Source: Bradyrhizobium zhanjiangense (GTDB lineage Bacteria > Pseudomonadota > Alphaproteobacteria > Rhizobiales > Xanthobacteraceae). Taken from it: 64,000 nt of DNA. Shown here in pieces: positions 1-7,689 of this stretch. Positions within the stretch are counted from its first letter, which is position 1. The number at the start of each line of letters is the position of its first letter. The stretch is from the NCBI RefSeq assembly GCF_004114935.1, contig NZ_CP022221.1:5229001-5293000 (forward strand). The letters run 5' to 3'. The position numbers and the translations under genes are program-made. A model generated the notes under the pieces. It had not been told where the DNA came from. It saw only the letters and a list, made by a program, of their open reading frames with translations, and did not search any database.

Positions 1-376
1 CCCGCGTTCTGTTGGCGGTCTGGTTGCCATTGTAGAGCGTCTGCGAAGCGGTTATTCCAGCGCTGCGAGGTACGGTGGTTCCATGGATTGAGTTACTCCC
101 CACGCCACTCTGCAAATCCTGATATTGATAGCCACCGTTCGCCGTCAGCGAGACCTTGGGGCGATAGCCAGACAAGGCTTGAGGCACGTTCTCGTCGGTC
201 GAGCGCACCTGGGCGCGCTGTGCGTTGAGTTGCGGATTGTTCTGATAGGCGCGCACCAGCGCGGACTCGATCGTATCCGCCAAGGCAGGCATCGGCCCGG
301 CTAGCGACAGCAGCAGGACCGAAACCGCAGCTCCGGTGAAGAGCTTCACCCCATGCATCCCTGAAATTCCGTTCAT
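1..376 (-). CDS. TolC-family outer-membrane efflux protein (N-terminal part only)
   Basis: This is the first 125 codons of a gene that runs off the window start. The ATG at 376 gives a short basic N-terminus, a hydrophobic stretch and an Ala-Leu-Ala cleavage site near residue 32. After it comes the TolC-family opening: an amphipathic helix with AYQNNPQLNAQRAQ, then a GYRPKVSLTANGGY strand segment and SQTLYNG. TolC proteins form trimeric outer-membrane channels that complete type I secretion systems and RND pumps. A PCMT-like methyltransferase lies upstream in the same orientation with a gap of 186 bases. I recall this order from other alphaproteobacteria. A second in-frame ATG at residue 7 is an alternative start. 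The partner pump cannot be told from this fragment. Confidence 0.9.
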   Translation of the reverse strand, partial: MNGISGMHGVKLFTGAAVSVLLLSLAGPMPALADTIESALVRAYQNNPQLNAQRAQVRSTDENVPQALSGYRPKVSLTANGGYQYQDLQSGVGSNSIHGTTVPRSAGITASQTLYNGNQTANRTR

Positions 377-562
377 TCTAACGCCCGGCTCGTGCCCGCG
401 AGCTGGGTTACCGTCTACCGAGTGGAGTCGTTGCCCCGCCGCAACATAGGACGGGGATTGTCGCGACGGAACCACCTCAAGGTAGTTCACGGTGGAAACT
501 CTTCACGTGCAGCATCCCGGCCACACTTCTGATTCAGAACGGGATTTTTAGGCTTTAGGACC

Positions 563-1225
563 TCAGAACACGAATGCTGCGGCCCGTTCCAGCCCGGGAA
601 GGACCGGGGCGGCGGCATCGAACAGCGCCCGATGGCCGAATTCACCGTGGCTATGGGTCACGATCACGGCCCGCGGCGGCTTGGATTCGGCCGACACCCC
701 CAAAAGGCGCCCGCCTTCCTTGAGCTGCCCGAGCAACCCCTCCGGCGTTGCTTCGGCAGCGCCGTTGAGGATGATCACGTCATAAGGAGCGGTGGAGGGA
801 TCACCCTCGCTGCAGGAAGCGACCTTGCAGGTGGCATTGGCGAGCCCCAGAGCGGCGAAGGCGTCCTTGGCCTTCGCGGCCAGAGCCGAATCACATTCGG
901 TCGCGGTGACCTGGCCCGCGAGCTTGGCGGCCAGCGCGGCGAGATAGCCCGTGGCGCAGCCAACGACCAGCACATTGTCGCCTTCGCCGATTTCGGCAGC
1001 CTGCAGCAGCTTGCCGGTCAGCTGCGGCTTGATCAGGAACCGCTTGGCGCCGCCCTCGCTCACGTCGAGATCGAGGTCGAGATAAGCCAATGCCCGCCGG
1101 CTGGCCGGCACGAAGACCTCACGCGGAACCGTGAGCATGGCATCGAGAATACGACGGTCGGTGACGTCATTGGTGCGCACCTGGCCATCGACCATTTTTT
1201 GGCGCGCGGTCGAGAAACCGGACAT
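563..1225 (-). CDS. Protein-L-isoaspartate O-methyltransferase family protein
   Basis: This is a SAM-dependent methyltransferase of the PCMT family, about 220 residues, close to the usual length. Motif I, the SAM-binding glycine loop, reads VLVVGCATGY near residues 85-94. It is preceded by the family block with IKPQLTGKLLQAAEI and followed by an acidic ECD at the end of the next strand. The canonical enzyme repairs L-isoaspartyl residues in aged proteins. Here the loop is G-C-A-T-G-Y rather than the typical G-x-G-x-G, as in the divergent PCMT-like proteins found beside tolC in alphaproteobacteria, so repair activity is not certain. I chose the ATG at 1225. The reading frame stays open to 1285, but those 20 extra residues do not look like the family. 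Confidence 0.85.
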   Translation of the reverse strand: MSGFSTARQKMVDGQVRTNDVTDRRILDAMLTVPREVFVPASRRALAYLDLDLDVSEGGAKRFLIKPQLTGKLLQAAEIGEGDNVLVVGCATGYLAALAAKLAGQVTATECDSALAAKAKDAFAALGLANATCKVASCSEGDPSTAPYDVIILNGAAEATPEGLLGQLKEGGRLLGVSAESKPPRAVIVTHSHGEFGHRALFDAAAPVLPGLERAAAFVF

Positions 1226-1369
1226 TTGCGGACCCTGAAATGCGGACGATGCCGCGGAGATGAGTTGGCGGCATCTTTGGAACATGCCCGGCCAAAACGC
1301 AACATGCCGTTGGCTGCGACGAGCCCTGTGTGGCTTGCGCAGCTCACCGCATCAGGGCTGCGGAACGGA

Positions 1370-1549
1370 TCATTCGATCGCCACCGCGAGGCGGCCGATC
1401 AGAGCGGCGACCTCGTCCAGTCGCGCCGAGTCGGGCGCCTCCACCGCACGTGCAAGGCAAGCGAGGCATTCATCGTCGCTGAGCTCGGGAACGTCGGCCG
1501 GCAGAATCGAGGGGGCCATATGAGTACGGTCGACCTGGATGTCTGGCAT
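1370..1549 (-). CDS. Hypothetical 59-residue acidic protein
   Basis: This small frame starts at an ATG at 1549, with GGAG about ten bases upstream. It encodes an acidic, soluble 59-residue protein. The central part (PELSDDECLACLARAVEAP) and the Leu/Ala-rich C-terminus look helical. There is no signal peptide and no domain I recognise. A second ATG at 1519 would shorten it by ten residues. It lies upstream of the methyltransferase in the same orientation. High third-position GC and the ribosome site support it; nothing indicates function. Confidence 0.5.
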   Translation of the reverse strand: MPDIQVDRTHMAPSILPADVPELSDDECLACLARAVEAPDSARLDEVAALIGRLAVAIE

Positions 1550-1761
1550 GGGAATCAGCTCCGTAAGGATCCGGCACTGCCCAGGCTCGATTTGAATTGA
1601 GTCGATTTGGCGCCGTCCTCATGGCGCGACGGCGCTGCCGGACACGTCTACTTGAACCGATTCCGCGGGGTTCGGCACCTGATGGTGCTCGCAGATCGCG
1701 CGAACGAGATCGCGCGCCACATCAGGGCGCAGCTTCAACGTATTGAAATATAAGTGAAAGT

Positions 1762-1836
1762 TGGCTCCCCGGGCTGGATTCGAACCAGCGACCATCCGAT
1801 TAACAGTCGGATGCTCTACCGCTGAGCTACCGAGGA
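1762..1836 (-). tRNA. tRNA-Asn (anticodon GTT)
   Basis: The minus strand folds as a complete cloverleaf of 75 nucleotides including an encoded CCA. The acceptor strands are TCCTCGG and CCGGGGA with one T-G wobble, the anticodon loop is CTGTTAA, and the T loop is TTCGAAT. The anticodon GTT specifies asparagine. No direct repeat of its 3' end was noticed nearby, so there is no sign of an integrated element here. Confidence 0.97.
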
Positions 1837-1971
1837 AAAGGCGAACCAGTCGTTCGCGCGCGCTGCGTATAACAAAGCCGGTTGCGCTTGCAAAGACGAA
1901 TTCGTCATCTTCCGCAAGGCGGCTGAGGAAGGGTCAGGAAGCGGCCTCTCCTCCAGCCATGTCAGGTCAAG

Positions 1972-2340
1972 CTACTCGGCCAGGAACGACGTGGTCTTGG
2001 TGCCGGAGTCGTAGTGCAGCCGCAGCGCGGTGATCCTGCAGAGGTTGACGTTCTTCCACAGCACCGCCTCGTCGTAGTTCTGCCAGTCGACGCGAATGTT
2101 CCAGACACATCCCTCGTCGTCCTCGTCGAACTCGACATAGGTGCTCGCCTGGTTCTGCAAAACCTTGTCGAGCTCGTTGTCCCATTCGTCCAGGCCGTCG
2201 TCAGGCGCGTTGAAGCCGAGGAATTTGATGGCGTAGCCGGTCTCGTTGACGACGGTGACGTTGCGGGCGTCAGCCGCGAACGACGGCGCGGCGGCGATCG
2301 CAAGCCCGCTTGCGACCAGTCCGGACAGAAAATACTTCAT
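1972..2340 (-). CDS. Small secreted protein of unknown function
   Basis: The ATG at 2340 is preceded by GGGAG at good spacing and opens a clear Sec signal peptide: MKYF, a hydrophobic stretch, then a PSFAAD cleavage region near residue 22. The mature protein is about 100 residues, very acidic (EFDEDDEG) and aromatic, with two cysteines near residues 77 and 99 that could form a disulfide. It resembles small periplasmic proteins of Bradyrhizobium whose function is unknown. The open frame extends upstream to 2442, but that part lacks a ribosome site and looks non-coding. Confidence 0.75.
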   Translation of the reverse strand: MKYFLSGLVASGLAIAAAPSFAADARNVTVVNETGYAIKFLGFNAPDDGLDEWDNELDKVLQNQASTYVEFDEDDEGCVWNIRVDWQNYDEAVLWKNVNLCRITALRLHYDSGTKTTSFLAE

Positions 2341-2552
2341 CGAAAAACTCCCGATCGAAACAGGCCTCGGCGCCTGGCGTCGATCGGCGCAGGCGCCGCG
2401 GCAACAAATGACGTTGCCTCGAAAGATCCGTCCGGAGCGCAATCGACGGGTTCAAGACACCCATCGACCAGCACTCCGGAAGACGTGCGCGACGCGAGAC
2501 ACGCACGGCCTGTTCTTATCGTTTCGAATTCTCCGCAGCAATGAACGGGCAT

Positions 2553-4256
2553 TCACAGATCGGCAGAGTTTGTTTTCTCCGGTGCGGGCGCAACCGCCGG
2601 CACCGCAGCGCCGTTTCCCTTCCCCGTCACGGCGCCGACCAGCGCCTTCACGGGATCTTCGCCCGACGCAAAGCCGCTCTGACGTAAGATCTCGTCGATC
2701 ATCGGACGCAGCGCATGCACCTTGAGCAGTTCGCCGGCGAGCCCTTCGCCGAAGCCGACATTGCCGCCGGCGCCGTTACCATTGCCGCCGAAGGCGGCGC
2801 CGGTATGCAGGATGCGGACGTCCTTGAGGTTGGCGATCGGCTTCACCATCTCGGCGAGCGCTTCCGGCATGGTCTCGATCCGTTTCTTGGCGATCTCGAA
2901 ATCGATCACGTTGGTGCCGAGCTTGTTCTGCGCCTCGTTCTTCATGGTGATGACGGCGGCCTCGGCCTCACCGATGTTGCGGACACCGACCGCCTTGATC
3001 TTGTTGGACTCGGCTTCGGCGGTGGCCAGCGTGGTGATGGCCTCGGCCCGGTCGAGCGCCGCCTTCTTGTCCGCTTCAGCCGCCACGATCACCTCGGTCG
3101 ATTTGCGCTCGGCCTCGGTACGCGCGGCAAGCACCTGGGTCAGACGGGCACGATCGGCAACCTCGACGGCGCGCGCGGTCACGACCTTTTCCTCGGCGGA
3201 GACGGCGAGCGCTTCGGCGGTCTTGGCTTCGGCGACGGCCTCCGAGGTCTGCTTGCTCTTGGCGGCGATCTGGATCTCGTTCTCCTGGGTCGCGATCTGG
3301 ATCTCGCGCTGCGCGTCGGTCCTGCGCTTGTTGATCGCCAGATCCGACTCGATCACCGCGGTTTCCTTGACCTGCTTGGCGCCGGCCTCCTTTTCTGCGA
3401 CTGCCCTGTCGGTGTCGATGCGGGCGTTCTCCTCGGTCAGGCGCGCGGTCTGTGTCGCGGTCGCGACCTCGGCGCGAGTGCTCGCGGTTTTGTTGGCGAT
3501 GTCACGCTCCTGCGAGAGTTCGGCCTCCTTCTTGGTGCGTTCGATGGTCAGGGTCTGCTGCCGTGCTTCGAGATCCTTCTGCGCGATCGCCACCTCGTTG
3601 TCGCGGACGATGGCATTGCGGTCACGGCGGCGGGTCTCGGTAATGGTCTTGAGTTGGGTCAGGCCTTCGGCGTCGAAGAAGTTTTCCGGATTGAAGAACT
3701 TGACGTCGGTCTGGTCCAGCTTGGTCAGCGACACGGACTCAAGCTCGAGGCCGTTCGATTTCACGTCGGACTCCACGGTGGACTGCACGTGCTTGACGAA
3801 GTCCGAGCGCTTCTCCTGGAGCTCCAGGATGGTCATGGTCGCGGCCACCGAACGCAGGCCGTCGACGAATTTCGCCTCGACCTGGTTGCGCAGCGCCTCG
3901 GCATCGTTGGTCAGCGCGCCCAGCGTCTGGCTTGCGAGCGCGATGCTCTCCTCGTCGGGACGGACGCGTACGTAGAACTCGGCGACGATGTCGACGCGCA
4001 GACGGTCCTTGGTGATGAGGGATTCCCGCTCCTTGCGCTCGACGGTGAGCCGCAATGTCTTCAGATTGACGCTGGCATAGGAGTGGAAGATCGGCAGGAT
4101 CATGGCGCCGCCGTCGAGCACGACCTTCTTGCCGCCGAGGCCGGTGCGCACGAAGGCCTCGTCGCGGGTGGCGCGCTTGTAAAGAATGGTGAAGACGATC
4201 CCCAGGACGACGATCAGCGCGACGCCAATCATGGCCGGGACTGCGATGTCGAACAT
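2553..4256 (-). CDS. yqiK: Flotillin-family SPFH protein (YqiK type)
   Basis: This 567-residue flotillin has one N-terminal membrane helix (about residues 8-28), then an SPFH/band-7 domain, then a long Ala/Glu/Lys-rich coiled coil (about 200-430), and a Gly-rich C-terminal region. Flotillins form oligomeric scaffolds in ordered membrane domains and affect membrane fluidity and envelope stress responses. It is the last gene of an operon: the OB-fold membrane protein upstream ends 22 bases before this ATG, and a PspA-like gene precedes that. The same pairing is known for E. coli yqiJ-yqiK. Length and domain order are normal for the family. Confidence 0.93.
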   Translation of the reverse strand: MFDIAVPAMIGVALIVVLGIVFTILYKRATRDEAFVRTGLGGKKVVLDGGAMILPIFHSYASVNLKTLRLTVERKERESLITKDRLRVDIVAEFYVRVRPDEESIALASQTLGALTNDAEALRNQVEAKFVDGLRSVAATMTILELQEKRSDFVKHVQSTVESDVKSNGLELESVSLTKLDQTDVKFFNPENFFDAEGLTQLKTITETRRRDRNAIVRDNEVAIAQKDLEARQQTLTIERTKKEAELSQERDIANKTASTRAEVATATQTARLTEENARIDTDRAVAEKEAGAKQVKETAVIESDLAINKRRTDAQREIQIATQENEIQIAAKSKQTSEAVAEAKTAEALAVSAEEKVVTARAVEVADRARLTQVLAARTEAERKSTEVIVAAEADKKAALDRAEAITTLATAEAESNKIKAVGVRNIGEAEAAVITMKNEAQNKLGTNVIDFEIAKKRIETMPEALAEMVKPIANLKDVRILHTGAAFGGNGNGAGGNVGFGEGLAGELLKVHALRPMIDEILRQSGFASGEDPVKALVGAVTGKGNGAAVPAVAPAPEKTNSADL

Positions 4257-4278
4257 GACTTTCTCCGATAATGGCCTG

Positions 4279-4938
4279 CTAGCTGCTTAGAGTGGGCTTG
4301 GAGGGTTTGAGTTCATCGTCGGCCTTGACCGCCACGAAGCGGGTGCCATCGCGGTCGACCAGAAGGACCATGGTTCCCTGCGGCAGCGGCGATGATGAAG
4401 GTGCTGCGACGGCCCAGACGAAGTGACGGTTGCCGTGGACATCGGCGACGCTGACGCGGCCAGGCGGCCCCTGGTCGAGCGGACCGACGACGACCTCACC
4501 GACCCGGCCGACGAGATCGCCGAGGCCGACGGCGTAGCTCTCGTCCTTGGGAATGACCCGCGCGATCGCACGGCTTGCGCCGCGGACCAGCGGAACCGAT
4601 GCGGCCACCGCCCCGATCGAGGCCACCGTCGCCGGCAACGGACCGGCCACCATCCGCGCGACGTCCTGGATCAGGAAGCCCGTGATGGAGAAGGCGCCGA
4701 GCAACAGCAGCAGGAAGATCAGCAACGGCACGCCACCGACATTGATCCATGAGATCGCGTTGATCACGCCATTGTCGCTGGGGTGGCCGAAATCGATGTT
4801 GGTGCCGAGCATTTCGCTAAGCGAAGCCCCGACCAGCATCGAGACCACCTCGATCGAGCCGACGATGACGATCATGGCCGCCGCGATCGCGAACGGCCTG
4901 ACCTCCGGCGACATGACGTGTTCGAGCAGAGCGCTCAT
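4279..4938 (-). CDS. yqiJ: YqiJ-like OB-fold inner-membrane protein, flotillin partner
   Basis: This 219-residue protein has two or three hydrophobic segments in its N-terminal half (about 15-38, 68-90 and possibly 100-120). Its C-terminal domain, about residues 140-210, reads as a small beta barrel (GDLVGRVGEVVVGPL followed by ATFV-type strands ending in VLLVDRDG). This is the OB-fold seen in NfeD, YuaF and YqiJ proteins, which are encoded with flotillins and are thought to help organise them in the membrane. It lies ten bases after the PspA-like gene and 22 bases before the flotillin, so the three are surely co-transcribed. Confidence 0.85.
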   Translation of the reverse strand: MSALLEHVMSPEVRPFAIAAAMIVIVGSIEVVSMLVGASLSEMLGTNIDFGHPSDNGVINAISWINVGGVPLLIFLLLLLGAFSITGFLIQDVARMVAGPLPATVASIGAVAASVPLVRGASRAIARVIPKDESYAVGLGDLVGRVGEVVVGPLDQGPPGRVSVADVHGNRHFVWAVAAPSSSPLPQGTMVLLVDRDGTRFVAVKADDELKPSKPTLSS

Positions 4939-4948
4939 GACACGGCAC

Positions 4949-6103
4949 TCAGGAACGCGACTTCAACCGGGCCAGCCTCGCTGCAATTTCCTTGTCGCGA
5001 TGCAACGTGCTGAGCTCGTCGATGTCGCTCGAATACGGGATGCCCGGCGGCACGCCAGTGACCCGCGCCACCGCCCTGCCCGCGCGCAGCGCGTTCGCGG
5101 CTGCAGAACCGCCGCCCGGCTTGCGGGGCGATGTCGACGCCTGCTGGCCTGCGACGGCCTCGCTCTTTTCGAGATCGGCGCGGCGCTGCTCGGCGTCCTG
5201 GAGCGCCGACAGCACGGCGCGCAGCGACGTCACGCATTGCTCGATCTTCTCGTTGTTCTCGTCGATGGCGCGCGAGAGCACCTCGAACTGCGCCTCCAGA
5301 TCCATCTGCCGCGCGATGCCGGCGCGCGCGAGATCGTCGCGCCCGTCCGTGATCGCCCCTTCGATCTTGGGAGCGAGCTTGGCCATCTCGCGCTCGATCT
5401 CGGTGCGGCGCGCGTTGAGGCGGTATTCCTCGGCGCGCGCGGCCGCGAGCGCATCGCGCGCCTCGCTCTCGGCGCGCTCGATCTCGCGGATGGCTTGGCC
5501 AACCACTTTGAGCTTGTTCTTGCCTTCCGCCTGCTCGATCGCGTCATAGGCGATCCCCGCGATCAGACGCCCGACTCGGGACAGGAAATTGTCGGGGGCG
5601 GCAGCGATGGTATCCATAGCGTTCTCCTCCTCTGGCAGAATGTTCGGCGTGACGCCGTAGTGAACTTCGAAACCGTCGTCAGTGCGGATCAGGTGCGCGG
5701 GCACGCTCTGCCCCCAGCCCTCGGCATAGCCCGCATAGTCGAAGGGCACGCTGAAGCGGCCTTGCACGGTTGCAATCGAAATGGTGGCCGGGCCCTTGAT
5801 CTTGGCGAGCTTGTCGTCGAGCGGCAGGCGACGGCCCTGCGCCGCGCGATAGTCGACACGGTCGCGCAGGCCCAGCGTCACCAGGCGTGAGGGCAGCGCG
5901 GTCTGCTTGCGGATCGGCTCATAGGCATGGGCATGGAGCAGGACCACGTTGGAACCGATGTTATGGCTCCGCGCGACCTCGTCGAGAATCTCCATCATGC
6001 GGTCATAAGCCTGGAACGTCGCCTCCAGCGCGCCCCTGGCAGCCGGATCGGGGGCAAGCCTGTAACGCAGCGCAGATGGAGCGTTTCGGGGTGACGGGCT
6101 CAT
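4949..6103 (-). CDS. PspA/IM30-like protein with in-frame N-terminal TnpB-like domain
   Basis: One uninterrupted frame encodes two unlike parts. Residues 163-384 are a PspA/IM30-type coiled-coil protein: an amphipathic N-terminus with FLSRVGRLI, long charged helices and the DRDDLARAGIARQ-type segment of the family. These proteins bind stressed membranes. Residues 10-155 instead resemble the N-terminal half of IS605-family TnpB: RYRL at 13, an AYD helix, YEPIRKQTALPSRLV at 61-75, and SIATVQGRFSVPF at 109-121. The frame changes identity just where the RuvC-I motif should begin, so no nuclease half exists. A very strong ribosome site (AGGAGGAG) sits before Met163 at 5617, so PspA can be made alone. 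The longer product may start at ATG 6103, which has a poor ribosome site. The flotillin operon follows. Confidence 0.7.
   Translation of the reverse strand: MSPSPRNAPSALRYRLAPDPAARGALEATFQAYDRMMEILDEVARSHNIGSNVVLLHAHAYEPIRKQTALPSRLVTLGLRDRVDYRAAQGRRLPLDDKLAKIKGPATISIATVQGRFSVPFDYAGYAEGWGQSVPAHLIRTDDGFEVHYGVTPNILPEEENAMDTIAAAPDNFLSRVGRLIAGIAYDAIEQAEGKNKLKVVGQAIREIERAESEARDALAAARAEEYRLNARRTEIEREMAKLAPKIEGAITDGRDDLARAGIARQMDLEAQFEVLSRAIDENNEKIEQCVTSLRAVLSALQDAEQRRADLEKSEAVAGQQASTSPRKPGGGSAAANALRAGRAVARVTGVPPGIPYSSDIDELSTLHRDKEIAARLARLKSRS
5618..5640 (-). promoter_or_regulatory. Strong internal ribosome binding site for the PspA part
   Basis: Read on the minus strand, AGAGGAGGAGAACGCT lies immediately before an in-frame ATG at 5617. 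It is the best Shine-Dalgarno sequence in this region, and it falls inside the longer TnpB-like reading frame, where it codes for a run of glutamates. It suggests that the 222-residue PspA-like protein is translated from 5617, either as the main product or as a second shorter one. Confidence 0.7.
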
Positions 6104-6112
6104 GGAAAGCAC

Positions 6113-6135
6113 TAAAGCACCATTTTGGTGCTTTA
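6113..6135. repeat. Perfect 10-bp inverted repeat upstream of the TnpB-like/PspA frame
   Basis: TAAAGCACCA and its exact complement TGGTGCTTTA are separated by three T residues, giving a 23-base palindrome. It ends ten bases before the candidate ATG at 6103. It could be an operator for autoregulation or a hairpin at the 5' end of the transcript. It is AT-richer than its surroundings and is not one of the recognisable dispersed repeats. Confidence 0.6.
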
Positions 6136-6327
6136 GGAAGCGGAGTCGCGATCACGGTCCGCTGATCCCTAGGCACTCTATCGGTTAGTCGCCGAGGTCC
6201 GGGCCCGCGTTCAAGCCGGGCGATTACCTCCAGATCACAACCGATCAAGACTTCCGGCACGCATGGGTTGCAATTTGAGCCGAAATGCGGAGAGCGTTCG
6301 GCATCCCGTAACCGACGCCACTCTCGT

Positions 6328-6480
6328 GTCCCGGACAAGCAGCAACGCCAAAGGCGTTGCGGCGCAGAGCCGGGATCCAGCAGGCCACGGTAATCGCTGT
6401 CGCAGGGGGCCCGGCTCAGCAGCGCACCGTTCCCGGACGATGCTTCGCATCGCGTTGAGAGCGCTGCGTCCGGGCCGCGA
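6328..6480. repeat. Dispersed palindromic repeat (GTCCCGGAC type)
   Basis: The segment is bounded by TGTCCCGGACAAGC on the left and a GCGTCCGGGCC element on the right. It contains the perfect inner palindrome GCAACGCC-AAA-GGCGTTGC at 6342-6360. I recognise this from intergenic regions of Bradyrhizobium, where many near-copies occur. That recollection, rather than a second copy in this window, is the main support. Confidence 0.55.
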
Positions 6481-6512
6481 GACGGAGATTGAAGCGCAGA
6501 CTCTCTCCACGT

Positions 6513-6600
6513 CGTCATTGCGAGGAGCTCTTGCGACGAAGCAATCCAGAGTCATTCCGCGGAGAGATTCTGGATTGCTTCGCTTTCGCTCGCAATGACG
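6513..6600. repeat. Dispersed inverted repeat (CGTCATTGCGAGGAGC type)
   Basis: The left arm starts CGTCATTGCGAG and contains GACGAAGCAATCCAGA. The right arm contains TCTGGATTGCTTCGC and ends CGCAATGACG, so the 88-base unit can fold into one long hairpin. This is a common intergenic palindromic element in Bradyrhizobium genomes. No gene is inside it. Confidence 0.75.
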
Positions 6601-6692
6601 GAGTTGGACGCAACACCTCTCTCTACCAACGCAAATCTCTGTCTCAGACACACCTACGCCTCCTCGCGGCTCTTCTCGCCCGAGTCATGCTC

Positions 6693-7200
6693 CATCTCGA
6701 CACCCTCTTTTGTCAGAGGGCGCAGGGAAGACCGGGCTGGGCACCCGCGGTCCACTGTGCGAAAGGTTGCGCTACAAGAGGCTGCACAGCGGCATACAGG
6801 TGGAGCCGGAAACAACCCGGCCTTCCCTGCGCAGTGGTTTGACGGCTTATGCCGAGCTCTCCCCGGGGAGCGATGCACTATTGCCCCCGTCGCTTTGCAG
6901 ATGGCTGATGCGCGCGCCCGGTCGGACGAAACGCATCACCGCAAGACTTGACGCACAGGCCCCGGGCGTCAGGACGACGCGGTTTTGCCGTACGCTGGTC
7001 GCACCGGTCGTTTGCGCGTGGCGATCGCTCACGGTCTCCCGCCCTGCGATTGCCTCACCGCGCCGGTGCTGCCAGCGGCCACCACGGCTCATCCCGCGTT
7101 TCGTGACGATCGCGATACGCCCCTCTGACTGGGGATGAGGTGGCGCGACAATGCGACAAATCAGAATTTCTGTAAAGGCGAATATTTTCACTTGCTACGA
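6693..7200. repeat. Probable long dispersed repeat with pseudo-coding frames
   Basis: In one frame the plus strand encodes a phrase like PAFPAQWFDGLCRALPGERC. In another it reads LDAQAPGVRTTRFCRTL. I recall both phrases recurring as spurious proteins in many Bradyrhizobium genomes. The segment ends with a distinctive AT-richer tail (TCAGAATTTCTGTAAAGGCG). It is best read as an interspersed, non-protein repeat; the exact ends are uncertain. Confidence 0.5.
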
Positions 7201-7245
7201 TTGACCCGTCGGTTGTGTGTTTTGCCCGACGGACAACGCAACGGC

Positions 7246-7283
7246 TTGTAGCCCGGATTTCGCTGCCGCTCCATCCTGGCTAC
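7246..7283. repeat. Short dispersed repeat (GTAGCCCGGAT type)
   Basis: TGTAGCCCGGAT on the left is mirrored by ATCCTGGCTACA on the right, with one mismatch. It matches a short palindromic element frequent between genes in Bradyrhizobium. It lies just beyond the ridA stop codon and may form a hairpin at the end of that transcript. Confidence 0.55.
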
Positions 7284-7292
7284 AGCAACATC

Positions 7293-7676
7293 TCACGGCC
7301 GCCGGCACACCAGGTCGATCTCGATCAGCGCGTCATAAGCAAGGCCAGTGACGCCGACGCAGGTGCGGGCCGGCAGGCGATCCGGTGCAAAGTAGCTGCG
7401 ATACGTCTCGTTCATCGCCGCGTAGTCCGCCTTGAACCGCGTGAGATACACGCGCGTCATCACGACATGCTCGAGGCCGAGACCAAGTCCGGCCAGAACC
7501 ACCTTCAAATTCTCCATCACCGCGCGGGTCTGCGCGACGATGCCCTCGGGCAGGACGCCGGGCGCTTGTGGTGTATCCGGCATCTGGCCGGTGACGAAGA
7601 CGAAGCCGTCGGTCTCCACCGCGTGGCTGAAGGGCGCGACCGGCTTCGGTCCGCCGCTGATCATGTGGAATTTCAC
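7293..7676 (-). CDS. RidA/YjgF/UK114-family enamine/imine deaminase
   Basis: This 127-residue RidA-family protein has FVFVTGQMPDTP near the N-terminus, then the Val/Leu-rich helix with TRAVMENLKVVLAGLG. The C-terminal strand carries the family arginine in PARTCVGV (about residue 104), which binds the carboxylate of imine intermediates. RidA proteins hydrolyse reactive enamines and imines released by PLP or amidohydrolase chemistry. It is the last gene of the amide operon, 13 bases after the AraC-formamidase fusion, so it probably handles a reactive by-product of that pathway or is a specialised paralogue. The length is normal. Confidence 0.92.
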   Translation of the reverse strand: MKFHMISGGPKPVAPFSHAVETDGFVFVTGQMPDTPQAPGVLPEGIVAQTRAVMENLKVVLAGLGLGLEHVVMTRVYLTRFKADYAAMNETYRSYFAPDRLPARTCVGVTGLAYDALIEIDLVCRRP

Positions 7677-7689
7677 TTGGGTGTCCTTG

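Larger units (their letters stand above)
6136..7292. other. Gene-free tract filled mostly with dispersed repeats
   Basis: No convincing gene lies between the PspA operon promoter region and the ridA stop. Open frames exist on both strands, but their products are Arg/Pro/Ser-rich shadows. Four separate repeat-like segments listed individually fill most of the tract. Confidence 0.7.

Noticed and set aside
632..1600. 322-codon plus-strand frame opposite the PCMT-like gene
   Set aside because: It is the complement of a well-supported gene and its product has no signature; long antisense frames are common at this GC content.
1619..1738. Possible 39-residue leftward gene from TTG 1738
   Set aside because: High third-position GC and a protein-like product, but there is no ribosome site and the start is arbitrary. 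It lies between tRNA-Asn and the 59-residue gene.
2715..4271. 518-codon plus-strand frame opposite the flotillin
   Set aside because: Shadow of the Ala/Glu-rich coiled coil; the product is Gly/Leu/Asp-rich without domains.
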